A DNA stretch of 64,000 nucleotides from CAILUG01 sp903844415. Lineage in GTDB: Bacteria > Pseudomonadota > Gammaproteobacteria > Pseudomonadales > Pseudohongiellaceae. Of the stretch, positions 44,527-53,971 are shown piece after piece. The stretch lies in assembly GCA_947477655.1 (NCBI GenBank), contig CANJTS010000002.1:62001-126000 (forward strand). The letters are read 5' to 3'. Under the pieces are notes generated by a model that was given only the letters and a program-made list of their open reading frames with translations, had not been told where the DNA came from and searched no databases. The translations under genes and the position numbers were made by a program. Position 1 is the first letter of the stretch. Each line of letters starts with the position of its first letter.

Positions 44527-45222
44527 ATGCTCAGTCACAATGAACACCACTTCTCACATCGCAGCGGCTGGCTGCGTGCTGCCGTACTAGGTGCCAACGA
44601 CGGGATTGTTTCTACAGCCAGCTTGATACTCGGTGTTGCGGCTGCCGAAGCAAGTCGTGGCGACATCCTGATCGCCGGTATGGCTGGGCTTGTGGCAGGG
44701 GCCATGTCGATGGCGGCTGGCGAATATGTATCCGTCAGTTCGCAGGCCGATACTCATGCAGCAGACCTACAACGCGAACAGGAATCCCTTAATGAAAACA
44801 GTGCTGAAGAACTGAGCGAACTGGCCGCAATTTACGTCGGTCGGGGCCTTGATACCGAACTGGCTAATGAAGTTGCGCGCCAATTGACTGCCCATGATGC
44901 ACTGTCGGCCCATGCCCGCGATGAGCTCGGGCTGTCGTCTATTCATGCCGCACGGCCATTGCAGGCTGCTATATCATCATCTTTGACCTTTGCAGTCGGT
45001 GCAGCCCTGCCACTGCTGATTGCCGCGCTAAGTCCCGTTGCACTGTTCACCATGCTCGTTGCAGGCGGCTCCCTGTTGCTGTTGGCTTTACTTGGTGCAT
45101 TGGCTGCCAATGCTGGGGGTGCCAGCAAAATGAAAGGCGCACTGCGCGTCGTGTTTTGGGGTGGTATAGCGATGGCCGCCACGATGGGGGTTGGCTCACT
45201 GTTCGATACGCCGGTGCAATGA
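44527..45222 (+). CDS. VIT1/CCC1-family divalent-metal transporter
   Basis: 231 residues with about five membrane segments. Family signatures: ANDGIVSTASLILGVAAAEAS, GAMSMAAGEYVSVSSQADTH and the acidic cytoplasmic helix pair (EQESLNENSAEELSELAAIY). Eukaryotic members move iron or manganese into vacuoles; bacterial versions are thought to export Fe2+ or Mn2+. No Fur or Mn-sensor site seen. Confidence 0.88.
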   Translation: MLSHNEHHFSHRSGWLRAAVLGANDGIVSTASLILGVAAAEASRGDILIAGMAGLVAGAMSMAAGEYVSVSSQADTHAADLQREQESLNENSAEELSELAAIYVGRGLDTELANEVARQLTAHDALSAHARDELGLSSIHAARPLQAAISSSLTFAVGAALPLLIAALSPVALFTMLVAGGSLLLLALLGALAANAGGASKMKGALRVVFWGGIAMAATMGVGSLFDTPVQ

Positions 45223-45425
45223 GCATTACCGTTAATTTGTGCAAGATCATGCAAAGCTTTACCTTCATTTTCTCCCAGTTCTAAATCGTAATTCTGACCT
45301 GTGCATGCCCTAGACTTGTGCCAAACTGTTGGCAGCTACTCGCCTGGGTTAAGCAAAGAAGGTGGACGAATACCAGACAGCCGTTTATTCTTCGCGTCTC
45401 TGCAATTTCACTGTGTTTTAACGCT

Positions 45426-46766
45426 ATGTCTACCATTCTTCAACATCTTCCTCTGGGTCAAAAAATCGGTATTGCATTTTCAGGTGGGCTGGACACCAGC
45501 GCTGCTCTGCACTGGATGAAATTAAAAGGGGCACAGCCCTGCGCCTACACGGCAAATCTGGGGCAGCCCGATGAAACAGATTATGAGGAGATTCCACGCA
45601 AAGCGTTGGAATACGGCGCAAAACTGGCACGACTAGTAGATTGTCGTCTGCAATTGGCTAATGAAGGTATTGCTGCATTACAAGCGGGAGCCTTTCATAT
45701 CACTACCGGTGGAGCTACTTATTTCAACACCACCCCGTTGGGACGTGCAGTTACCGGCACTATGCTGGTGGCAGCGATGAAAGATGACGATGTCAATATC
45801 TGGGGGGATGGCAGCACCTTCAAAGGCAATGATATAGAGCGTTTTTACCGCTATGGTTTGCTGACCAACCCAGCACTAAAAATCTACAAACCCTGGCTTG
45901 ATCAAACTTTTATTGATGAACTCGGCGGTCGCGCTGAAATGTCGGCATTCATGACCCAGGCGGGGTTTGGCTACAAAATGTCTGCTGAAAAAGCCTACAG
46001 TACCGACAGCAACATGCTCGGAGCGACCCACGAGGCCAAAGATCTGGAGCATCTAAGCAGTGGCATGCAGATAGTAAACCCCATCATGGGTGTGGCGTTC
46101 TGGAAGAGTGCTGTAGAAGTTAAAACCGAAGTAGTGTCGATACGCTTTGAAGAAGGTCAGCCCGTGGCATTAAACGGCAAGACCTTTGCGAGCGCGGTAG
46201 AGCTGATTTTAGAAGCCAACCAAATTGGCGGTCGCCATGGTCTGGGCATGAGTGACCAGATTGAAAACCGTATTATTGAAGCCAAGAGTCGTGGCATCTA
46301 CGAAGCGCCCGGTATGGCCTTGTTGTTCATTGCCTACGAACGCTTGGTCACCGGTATTCATAACGAAGACACTATAGAACAGTATCGCGACAATGGTCGT
46401 AAATTAGGCCGCTTGCTGTATCAGGGCCGTTGGTTTGACTCGCAGGCCTTGATGCTGCGCGAAAGTGCACAACGCTGGGTGGCGCGTGCGGTGACCGGCG
46501 AAGTCACTCTGGAACTACGTCGTGGTAATGATTATTCAATTCTCAACACCGAGAGTGTCAACCTAACATATCACCCCGAACGTCTCACGATGGAGAAAGG
46601 CGAGTCCATGTTTTCGCCTCAAGACCGCATTGGTCAGCTCACCATGCGTAATCTGGACATCGTCGACACCCGCGCCAAACTGGGCATCTATACCCGTACC
46701 GGGTTATTGCAGGTTGGCACGGGTGGCAATCTGCCCAGCTTGGATGCACCGAAAAATAAATCCTGA
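45426..46766 (+). CDS. argG: argininosuccinate synthase
   Basis: Joins citrulline and aspartate using ATP. The ATG at 45426 begins MSTILQHLPLGQKIGIAFSG; the frame is open 36 codons further upstream without homology. The P-loop-type AFSGGLDTSAALHWM and the citrulline-binding region (TTGGATYFNTTPLGRAVTGT) match the long, E. coli-like ArgG subgroup (446 residues). Other arginine genes argD and argF are 34 kb away. Confidence 0.95.
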   Translation: MSTILQHLPLGQKIGIAFSGGLDTSAALHWMKLKGAQPCAYTANLGQPDETDYEEIPRKALEYGAKLARLVDCRLQLANEGIAALQAGAFHITTGGATYFNTTPLGRAVTGTMLVAAMKDDDVNIWGDGSTFKGNDIERFYRYGLLTNPALKIYKPWLDQTFIDELGGRAEMSAFMTQAGFGYKMSAEKAYSTDSNMLGATHEAKDLEHLSSGMQIVNPIMGVAFWKSAVEVKTEVVSIRFEEGQPVALNGKTFASAVELILEANQIGGRHGLGMSDQIENRIIEAKSRGIYEAPGMALLFIAYERLVTGIHNEDTIEQYRDNGRKLGRLLYQGRWFDSQALMLRESAQRWVARAVTGEVTLELRRGNDYSILNTESVNLTYHPERLTMEKGESMFSPQDRIGQLTMRNLDIVDTRAKLGIYTRTGLLQVGTGGNLPSLDAPKNKS

Positions 46767-46826
46767 CATGCCCTAAGTTTCGGTGGGAGCTGAACTTTTA
46801 CATGGAGTTTTTAGGACTTTCTGATC

Positions 46827-47570
46827 TTAGTGTGTCATCCCGTAGATCACGGCGTTGGTGCCAAGACGGAATGCATCGGTGGAAGGTTTCAGCGGCATAC
46901 TGCCATCTGCATACCAATCCCAGAAGTTGGCCAAGTCATTATTGAGGCCGGCAAGAATTGCGAGATTGCCCTTTTTATCGAACAAACCATAGTAAGTGAT
47001 GTTGTCCCCGGGCACATATTCTGACATTGCCTGTAAATCTTCCAGTGGTGTATAGGCGCTGAACACAACATGATCTATTGCTAGTGGCACGAAATCGTTA
47101 CCGGGAAATGTGCGTATTATCTGCGAGCGCATCTGCTGCCATTGTTGCTCACCATCAAAGTCATCCATCAACACGAAACCACCCCTACCAATAAATTCAC
47201 GCAGGTGCTCGACTTCTTGGTCGGTAAGCTCCATTTCGCCGGGCTCCGAAACATAGGCAAACGGATAGTCGAATACTTCGTCACTGCCAAGCTCAACAAT
47301 ACGATAAGACGACTCTTCCAGATTGATACTTGTTGCACGCACCAGAAATTCATTCAGGTGAATATCTGACTCTGGATAGTTGTGTGACCACCCCATGTTG
47401 CCGACTGCGCCATTGGTACCGAAGTGCCAACGTGCAGCTACAAATTCAGTGGCTGGTGGTAGGTTTTGGGTAAGACCTCTGCCCATTCTGAATCTTTGCC
47501 CATATGCCAGGGTTGCCGTGAGTATTGCAGCAAGTGTCAGCGCAGTGGTCAAAAATGTTGCTTGTTTCAT
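46827..47570 (-). CDS. DUF4159 exported protein
   Basis: 247 residues with a signal peptide ending AYGQR. Hallmarks: an N-terminal FVAARWHFGTNGAVGNMGWS, a middle FLVRATSINLEE, then PFAYVSEPGEMELTDQEVEHLREF with GRGGFVLMDDFDG, ending AIYGMTH. The fold is predicted to resemble the ThuA/gluconate-type flavodoxin-like (GATase-like) domain. DUF4159 proteins are often next to AAA MoxR and von Willebrand genes, none of which is here. Function unknown. Convergent to argG. Confidence 0.8.
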   Translation of the reverse strand: MKQATFLTTALTLAAILTATLAYGQRFRMGRGLTQNLPPATEFVAARWHFGTNGAVGNMGWSHNYPESDIHLNEFLVRATSINLEESSYRIVELGSDEVFDYPFAYVSEPGEMELTDQEVEHLREFIGRGGFVLMDDFDGEQQWQQMRSQIIRTFPGNDFVPLAIDHVVFSAYTPLEDLQAMSEYVPGDNITYYGLFDKKGNLAILAGLNNDLANFWDWYADGSMPLKPSTDAFRLGTNAVIYGMTH

Positions 47571-47709
47571 AATGGGTGAACCCAGTGTTGCAGATAACTA
47601 TTCATGCCTTATACCACTGATTATGCTTGGGGTTGGCGAGTCTGCTCAGGTATTCTACGGGTGAAAACGTTAACTAACGCTATGCAACCTACAGCAGGAG
47701 CAAAAAACT

Positions 47710-48315
47710 TTGAGTGAGATGGACAAACCACCAACAGAATTAAAACGCAGGCAAGTGCTGGGCTGTATGTGTGCCTTGAGTTTTGGCATAAGCGGCATAC
47801 AAACGGTCACCGCCCAAGATGAAGCTGCGCTCGCACCACCGCAGGTGAATGATTTGTTAGGTTATGCTTATGGTGACAAAGCTGGGCAGGCGGTCAGCGT
47901 CAACGACCTTGCGCTGCAGGCAAAACAAACCTTTGTGTTTGCCATTGATCCGGCTACTGGCATGATGCGTAATGGTACTCGGATGCATCAGTTGTTGTTG
48001 ATTCGCCTAGACCCGGCTGCGCTAGCTCCTGCCACAGCGCAGCGCAGCGTTAACGGTCTGGTGGCATATTCTGGCGTGTGCAGTCATACGGGTTGTGATG
48101 TGACCGACTGGAACGGTGAGTTCAACCGCTTTCAATGTCCCTGCCACGAATCACAGTTTGATCCGAGTGATGCAGCGCGTGTAGTGGGTGGCCCGGCACC
48201 CTGGCAATTGGCGGCCTTACCCTTGAAAGATTTGGATGGGATGCTGGCAGTGGCGGGTGAATTTGAAGGCAGGTTAGGTTTTCAGCAACCGGGATTGAGT
48301 CCGTTTGGGATTTAA
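47710..48315 (+). CDS. Rieske [2Fe-2S] protein with Tat-like leader
   Basis: 201 residues. The TTG at 47710 is favoured because AGGAG (47696-47700) is at ideal spacing; the ATG at 47719 is too far. KRRQVLGCMCALSFGI resembles a twin-arginine leader. The cluster ligands C124, H126, C143, H146 and a disulfide pair C129/C145 fit the high-potential bc1-type pattern (CSHTGC ... CPCHES). No cytochrome b is adjacent; instead a PQQ dehydrogenase follows 135 bases downstream, so it may pass electrons in an unusual periplasmic chain. Confidence 0.88.
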   Translation: MSEMDKPPTELKRRQVLGCMCALSFGISGIQTVTAQDEAALAPPQVNDLLGYAYGDKAGQAVSVNDLALQAKQTFVFAIDPATGMMRNGTRMHQLLLIRLDPAALAPATAQRSVNGLVAYSGVCSHTGCDVTDWNGEFNRFQCPCHESQFDPSDAARVVGGPAPWQLAALPLKDLDGMLAVAGEFEGRLGFQQPGLSPFGI

Positions 48316-48450
48316 CGGTTTGTTGAATACTAACTGCATAGGCTCTGCGACTTTCGCCTCGTAGCGCCGTCCTAGTCAACCTATTAAAAAAGAAGTTAAT
48401 AATAACAACGCTCGACATCTGCATTGCAGAAGTTAAAGAGAGGGGAAGCC

Positions 48451-50166
48451 ATGAAAATAGTTAAGGTTGGATCCAGTTTGTTACTAGCCGCACTAGTAGG
48501 TTTACTGCCGGCTGGTTTAAGCGCACAAAATATCGACACCATGCGCGATGTAACTGATGAGCGGCTGCGCAATCCCGAGCCAGAAAACTGGTTGCAGTTC
48601 CGGCGCAGCTACAACGGCTGGGGTTACTCTCCGCTGGCGCAAATAACACCTGCGAATGTCAAAAGACTGCAACCGGTGTGGAGTTTGTCGACAGGTGTTA
48701 CAGAAGGCCATCAAAGTCCGCCGATGGTGAACGACGGCATTATGTACATTACAACCCCCCTTAATATTGTGTATGCAATTAATGCCGCCACCGGCGCTAC
48801 CCTGTGGCAATACAAACGACAACTGCCGTTTGATTTAAGCTTGTTGCACCCTACCAACCGTGGTGTCGCGCTTTATGGCGACAAAGTCTACATGGCCACA
48901 TCGGATGCAATGGTAGTCGCACTCAATGCGCGTACTGGTGCAGTAGTGTGGGAAAAACCCGTAGAAGATTACAAAACCGGTTATTACATGACCATGGCAC
49001 CGCTCGCGGTAAACGGCAAAATCATGGTCGGTGTTTCCGGTGGTGAGAGGGGTATTCGCGGTTTTGTGGCGGCGCTGGATGCCACTACCGGTGCACAAGT
49101 GTGGAAGACCTACACTGTTCCCGCCCCCGGCGAACCTGGCAGCGAAACTTGGCCCGGAGACAGTTGGAAAACCGGTGGTGCACCGGTATGGGTAACTGGA
49201 ACATACGATCCAGAGCTAAACACCACGTACTGGGGAACCGGTAATGCAGGTCCGTGGATTGGTGATGCCCGCCCAGGTGATAATCTTTACGCCAATTCAG
49301 TGATAGCGCTCGATGCTGATACCGGTGCGTTGAAAGCCTATCATCAATACCATTGGAACGATTCGTGGGACTGGGATGAAGTATCACCCCCCATGCTGAT
49401 GGACGTGCAACGCAATGGCAGAACTTTTCCGGCCTTGGTACACGCTGGACGTAACGGTTACTTGTGGTTGTTGGAACGCAAGGCAGATGCCATCATTTTT
49501 ATTGATGCCAAACCCTTCGTGTATCAAAACGTGTTTACTGCAATCGATGCAATTACCGGTCGGCCTGAATACAACATCGATGCCAAACCCGGCATGGGCA
49601 GGCCAGGTACTTACTGTCCTTCATTATCGGGCGGCAAAAATTGGACACCAGCAGCCTATAGTCCACAAACTGAGCTGCTGTACATTCCTGCCAACGAAAA
49701 CTATTGCAGCACGATGGCTGGCGAGCCAGTGGAATACCGGCCTGGACAAGACTTTACTGGCCGTACTGCCACTGTATCGACTATTCGAGAAGGGGCTGAT
49801 CATATCGGCGAATTACAAGCCTGGAACATGAACACCGGCGAAAAAGTTTGGACCCATAATTACGACATGGCCAACTGGGGTCCGGTACTTGCCACAGGTG
49901 GCGGTCTGGTATTTAGCGGTGGCACGGCCGACCGTTTCTTCCGCGCCTTCGATGCCAGTACCGGGGAAGTGTTGTGGCAAGAGCGGCTAAATTCCGGCAT
50001 CACGGGTGTGCCTACCACGTTCGAAGTAGACGGCGTGCAATACATTGCCATCCAATCGGGTTGGGGGGTGGATGCTTCGCGCATGCAGGCCAGGCTGGAT
50101 GCCATACAAGGCAGAACCAATATCGTTCCGCAGGGGGGTGTAGTGTGGGTGTTTGCGGTCGAGTAA
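48451..50166 (+). CDS. PQQ-dependent dehydrogenase, lanthanide-type signature
   Basis: 571-residue quinoprotein with a signal peptide (ends LSAQN) and eight-bladed propeller repeats (LNARTGAVVWEKP, LDATTGAQVWKTY and similar). The start ATG at 48451 follows GAGGGGA. Metal/PQQ residues by comparison with methanol dehydrogenase: E199 (SGGERG), N265 (GTGNAGPW) and catalytic D307. D309 (SWDWDE) is the extra aspartate found in lanthanide-dependent enzymes such as XoxF and PedH. No haem domain, so a separate electron acceptor is needed. The substrate alcohol is unknown. Confidence 0.9.
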   Translation: MKIVKVGSSLLLAALVGLLPAGLSAQNIDTMRDVTDERLRNPEPENWLQFRRSYNGWGYSPLAQITPANVKRLQPVWSLSTGVTEGHQSPPMVNDGIMYITTPLNIVYAINAATGATLWQYKRQLPFDLSLLHPTNRGVALYGDKVYMATSDAMVVALNARTGAVVWEKPVEDYKTGYYMTMAPLAVNGKIMVGVSGGERGIRGFVAALDATTGAQVWKTYTVPAPGEPGSETWPGDSWKTGGAPVWVTGTYDPELNTTYWGTGNAGPWIGDARPGDNLYANSVIALDADTGALKAYHQYHWNDSWDWDEVSPPMLMDVQRNGRTFPALVHAGRNGYLWLLERKADAIIFIDAKPFVYQNVFTAIDAITGRPEYNIDAKPGMGRPGTYCPSLSGGKNWTPAAYSPQTELLYIPANENYCSTMAGEPVEYRPGQDFTGRTATVSTIREGADHIGELQAWNMNTGEKVWTHNYDMANWGPVLATGGGLVFSGGTADRFFRAFDASTGEVLWQERLNSGITGVPTTFEVDGVQYIAIQSGWGVDASRMQARLDAIQGRTNIVPQGGVVWVFAVE

Positions 50167-50221
50167 TCCCAAAGGAGTTAGGTAGTGACTCAGTTTGAAA
50201 TTTGCTGCGGATATTGGGCTA

Positions 50222-50324
50222 GTTATGCTGGATACATAGCTCAGGAGCACGCGTGAACACATCCCTGTGGCTCTCATCGGCTTCCCTGCCGACGAGGTCT
50301 CCTGAGCTATGTATCCACCATAAC
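50222..50324. repeat. dispersed hairpin element, copy A (26-base arms, 51-base core)
   Basis: Arms 50222-50247 and 50299-50324 are complementary over 26 bases with one mismatch, 19 of them perfect (50229-50247). The core 50248-50298 contains an inner hairpin (CTCATCGGC with GCCGACGAG around TTCCCT). Related to the elements at 54127-54227 and 37480-37567. Confidence 0.85.
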
Positions 50325-50405
50325 CATACGAATGCTTGGCAGCCTAACTTGCACTGGGTTACGTTGCCGCCTTTGTTTCTTAAATCCTGACCGAAAGATT
50401 GCCCT

Positions 50406-51674
50406 ATGAAGCCACAACGTATTCTGTTTGCCAGCTTGATCGGTACCACGATTGAGTTTTTCGATTTCTACATCTACGGCACTGCAGCCGTGTTGGTGTT
50501 CCCCACCCTATTTTTTCCGGGCAGTGATCCGGCCACAGCGACCTTGCAGTCGCTTGCCACTTTTGCCCTAGCGTTTTTTGCTAGGCCAGTGGGTTCGGCT
50601 CTGTTCGGTCATTTCGGCGACCGCATTGGCCGCAAGGCTACCTTGGTTGCTGCCTTGTTTACGATGGGTTTCTCTACAGTGGCGATTGGCTTCTTGCCTA
50701 CTTATGCGTCCATCGGGGTGTGGGCACCGGCCCTGCTTGCCTTGTGTCGTTTCGGGCAAGGCCTTGGGCTTGGTGGTGAGTGGGGTGGCGCTGTGCTGTT
50801 GGCAATTGAAAACGCGCCGCCGGGTAAACGCGCCTGGTACGGCATGTTTCCCCAACTAGGATCGCCGCTCGGCTTCTTCCTTTCAACCGGTGTTTTTTTG
50901 CTGTTAGGAGTGAGTTTAAGCGAGGCACAGTTTTTTGCATGGGGCTGGCGCCTGCCTTTTATTGCTAGTGCGCTGCTGGTGTTTGTGGGTTTGTATGTAC
51001 GTCTGCAACTTACCGAGACACCTGCTTTTGAGCATGCCATCAAAAATAATGAGCGGGTAAAAGTTCCGCTGCTCAGTGTGCTCAATGGTCATGGCAGCAC
51101 TTTGCTATTGGCAACCCTCATGACAACCACCATGTTTGTCATTTTTTATCTGATGACTGTGTTTACCTTGAGTTGGGGCACTGCCGAACTGGGGTTTGCA
51201 CGGCAGGATTTTCTACTTATGCAAATTTTTGGTATCTGGTTTTTTGCAGCCTCAATTCCGCTGTCGGCACTGCTTGCCGATCGTATTGGCCGTGTGCCAA
51301 CCCTGATTATGGCAACGCTGCTAATTATATTATTCGGATTTTTTTTCGGGCCCTTGTTTACCAGCAGCAGCACCTCCGTCTTGTTATTACTTGTGCTCGG
51401 GCTTGGTGTGATGGGTTTTACATACGGACCACTGGGCACAGCACTGGCCGAATTGTTTCCCACCGCTGTACGTTATACCGGTACTTCACTGGCGTTTAAT
51501 TTGGCAGGAATTCTGGGCGGATCGCTGGCACCTTATATCGCCACATGGTTGGCACAAAACTACGGCATCGCGGCAGTGGGTTATTACCTGTCGGCTGCAG
51601 GAGTAGTGTCGCTGGTGGCTTTGTTTTTGGTAGGTAGTCGGCAGTCAAAATCCAATAAAATAGAGCAAGTATAG
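50406..51674 (+). CDS. MFS transporter, metabolite:H+ symporter (MHS) type
   Basis: 422 residues, twelve membrane segments. MHS signatures: IGTTIEFFDFYIYGTAA at the start, GHFGDRIGRK between segments 2 and 3, and GLGLGGEWGGAVLLAIENAP. Such carriers (ShiA, KgtP, ProP) import organic acids or compatible solutes with protons. Upstream lies the hairpin element copy A. The enoyl-CoA hydratase-like gene downstream may be part of the same transcript; a role in taking up an aromatic or carboxylic acid is possible but unproven. Confidence 0.9.
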   Translation: MKPQRILFASLIGTTIEFFDFYIYGTAAVLVFPTLFFPGSDPATATLQSLATFALAFFARPVGSALFGHFGDRIGRKATLVAALFTMGFSTVAIGFLPTYASIGVWAPALLALCRFGQGLGLGGEWGGAVLLAIENAPPGKRAWYGMFPQLGSPLGFFLSTGVFLLLGVSLSEAQFFAWGWRLPFIASALLVFVGLYVRLQLTETPAFEHAIKNNERVKVPLLSVLNGHGSTLLLATLMTTTMFVIFYLMTVFTLSWGTAELGFARQDFLLMQIFGIWFFAASIPLSALLADRIGRVPTLIMATLLIILFGFFFGPLFTSSSTSVLLLLVLGLGVMGFTYGPLGTALAELFPTAVRYTGTSLAFNLAGILGGSLAPYIATWLAQNYGIAAVGYYLSAAGVVSLVALFLVGSRQSKSNKIEQV

Positions 51675-51753
51675 TGTCAGAAAAAACTGGATATTGCGGT
51701 CGAAAATAGACAGTTTTTCTTTGACTGCACAGATTTATTTCGAGATCCCCACC

Positions 51754-52557
51754 ATGCCGTTGTTACACACACAGTCTTTCGAGACTCTAAAACTTGCGCT
51801 GGTTGGCCCCAACATAATTTTGATCGAGTTACATCGGCCCCACGTTAGCAATGCGCTCAATACTGTGATGACGCGTGAACTGCTGGCAGTTTGGCAATCC
51901 TTGTCAGCTGCGTCTTGTGTTTATCAAGTAGTGGTACTTACGGGTACTGGGCAGGCATGTTTTTGCGCGGGAGCAGACTTGAAAGAGCGTCATCGTATTA
52001 GCGCCGAGTTATGGCTTGAGCAACATGAGATATTAGAACAAATGATGTTGGCGATGCATGATTGTCCTGTGCCGATTGTCGCAGCGGTCAACGGTGCTGC
52101 GTTTGGTGGTGGCTTGGAACTTTTACTAAATTGTGATTTTGCCTACTGCTGTACTGCAGCAAGGTTTGCCTTTCCTGAAACGAATCTGGGTTTTATACCA
52201 GGTGCCATGGGCACACAATGGTTGCCCCGCGCAGTTGGTCTTGCCCGTGCCAAAGAACTTTGTATGACCGGTGCCACTTTTTCATCTGCTGAGGCACTGA
52301 CTTGGGGGCTCGTTAACAAAGTAATAGCGCAAGACAGTCTGCTGGGCGAAGTCGTTGCAGTGGCGCAGCGCATCCAGTTGGCATCGCCGCTGGCTGTGCG
52401 GCAGGTAAAGCGGGCACTCAATACAACACTAGGTAACGATTTGGCCAGCGGTTACCTTAGAGAGATCAAATTATACAAAGACTGCATCAATGCAGCTGAT
52501 CGAGTAGAAGGAATCGCTGCTTTCAACGAAAAACGTACTCCAAATTTTGGTGTATAG
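51754..52557 (+). CDS. enoyl-CoA hydratase/isomerase-family protein
   Basis: 267 residues. The ATG at 51754 is chosen because the upstream TTG frame lacks a site. The crotonase fold is clear: HRPHVSNALNTVMTRELL, GTGQACFCAGADLKER (oxyanion-hole Ala-Asp-Leu), PIVAAVNGAAFGGGLELLLN and FPETNLGFIPGAMGT. Hydration of 2,3-unsaturated acyl-CoA is typical, but methylglutaconyl-CoA hydratase and related activities share these motifs. Lies 79 bases after the transporter gene. Confidence 0.9.
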   Translation: MPLLHTQSFETLKLALVGPNIILIELHRPHVSNALNTVMTRELLAVWQSLSAASCVYQVVVLTGTGQACFCAGADLKERHRISAELWLEQHEILEQMMLAMHDCPVPIVAAVNGAAFGGGLELLLNCDFAYCCTAARFAFPETNLGFIPGAMGTQWLPRAVGLARAKELCMTGATFSSAEALTWGLVNKVIAQDSLLGEVVAVAQRIQLASPLAVRQVKRALNTTLGNDLASGYLREIKLYKDCINAADRVEGIAAFNEKRTPNFGV

Positions 52558-52582
52558 CCAAACTGACGCAGAAGTCTAGATC

Positions 52583-52614
52583 AAAAAACCCCATCGACGA
52601 ACATCGATGGGGTT
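52583..52614 (-). terminator. rho-independent terminator between convergent genes
   Basis: An 11-base perfect stem (52587-52597 with 52604-52614). The T run is on the minus strand, so it ends the NHL-propeller transcript. Confidence 0.85.
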
Positions 52615-52648
52615 GTTGATAAAAAGTCACTTTAAAAAAAGTTAACCA

Positions 52649-53971
52649 TTATTGTTGGAAGGTATCCCAGGTGCGCAGAAGTTGTCCGGCGATCTTGTCG
52701 GGATCAGCGCCTTCAACTGGGGTGAATTTCTGCAAGCGTCCAGCAAAACAATCGGCAACATACAGGTTACCCAGTTGGTCTGTGCTCATCCCGTGTGAAC
52801 ATTGCAAACGACCATCCTGCGGGCCGGGTGCGCCCCAGCTATAAAGAAAGTTGCCATCGAGATCAAATTTCAGGATGCGATTGGTGAAGGCATCACCAGC
52901 CCAGATAAATCCATTTTGATCGATGAAATGATTGGTGATTAGCGTGGTCTGCGAGGCAGGCCAGTGTGGTGAGCGCAAGGGCCACATGTCGAGAAAATTG
53001 CCATCGACATCGAACACCTGCATGCGCTGATGACCACGATCCACCACAAACAGTCGATTGTCAGCACTGATTGCAATACTGTGTACTGTGTTGAATTCGT
53101 TGGGGCCCGGGTTGGCTGGATCTACCGGTGCCTGCCCCCAATCTTTGACGAAGTTATCGTTAGCATCGTATTTGATTACTCGGGTGCCACCGTACCCGTC
53201 GGTAATAAAGTAAGTGCCGTCAGCTAGCCAAGCGATATCCGTTGGCCGGTCAAAAGTATCAGGGCTGCGGCCCCTAACTCCGGGTGTGCCTTTGCTGTAT
53301 TCGAGTACACCGTCGTAGGTGAAGCGATAAATCATGTGCAACTGGTCATCGATAATCCACACATGTTTTTCAGGATCGTAAGGATTTATTTTGATCTGGT
53401 GTGGACCACGACCGCAGGGCAATTGACTGAACAACGCTTCCAGATGTGGCCACTCATCCACTACATTGCCATCACGGTCCAGAATAAAAATTGAATGTTC
53501 CCAGCGCCGTTCCCAGCCACGTAATGGTGCTTCTTCGCAGGTGGCACTAAGTCCGTCGGTATTGCTATTGGAGTTGCCGCGTGATGGATTGAGCGCAGCA
53601 TATGGTGTCCAAGGTGCCGCACCTTCTGGCAGGGGTAATTCGCCCCGCATAGCAACCCAGATACGATCAGGTGTTTCGGCATAAACTCCGCCAAAAGAAC
53701 CCCAGGTCCAACCATCATGCGAATGGCGTGTGTCGGGTAGTGGCTTGGGCCAGTTTTCTACCACTTGGTAGGCACCGGTGGGCCAATCTTGAAAACTATT
53801 GCGTGTGGCGGGTGTTGCCGCTTGTGGTTCAGCATTAGTTGAATCTGTATTTAGTTGGGTTGAAGTAATCTCAATTGATTCGGTAGTGCTAGGTTCGCAG
53901 CCTGCCAAAACCATGACTGCCAAACTGGCGCAAGCCAGTAACAAGCGTTTAAATAAAGAGGTTCTGTGCAT
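52649..53971 (-). CDS. NHL-repeat beta-propeller lipoprotein
   Basis: 440 residues with a lipobox (MVLAGCEPS). The propeller begins near residue 145 (WEHSIFILDRDGNVVDEWPH) and contains repeated NHL-type strands: HQIKINPYDPEKHVWIIDD, FDRPTDIAWLADGTYFITDG, FNTVHSIAISADNRLFVVDRGHQR, CSHGMSTDQLGNLYVADCFA. The pattern resembles the lyase domain of peptidylglycine alpha-amidating enzymes and SMP-30-like sensors; catalytic residues are not identifiable. The single gene is convergent with the crotonase gene. Confidence 0.8.
   Translation of the reverse strand: MHRTSLFKRLLLACASLAVMVLAGCEPSTTESIEITSTQLNTDSTNAEPQAATPATRNSFQDWPTGAYQVVENWPKPLPDTRHSHDGWTWGSFGGVYAETPDRIWVAMRGELPLPEGAAPWTPYAALNPSRGNSNSNTDGLSATCEEAPLRGWERRWEHSIFILDRDGNVVDEWPHLEALFSQLPCGRGPHQIKINPYDPEKHVWIIDDQLHMIYRFTYDGVLEYSKGTPGVRGRSPDTFDRPTDIAWLADGTYFITDGYGGTRVIKYDANDNFVKDWGQAPVDPANPGPNEFNTVHSIAISADNRLFVVDRGHQRMQVFDVDGNFLDMWPLRSPHWPASQTTLITNHFIDQNGFIWAGDAFTNRILKFDLDGNFLYSWGAPGPQDGRLQCSHGMSTDQLGNLYVADCFAGRLQKFTPVEGADPDKIAGQLLRTWDTFQQ

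Noticed and set aside
50222..50324. Integron attC site
   Set aside because: Conserved part is the loop/core rather than the ends, ends lack GTTRRRY/RYYYAAC, and no integrase or gene-cassette array is present.
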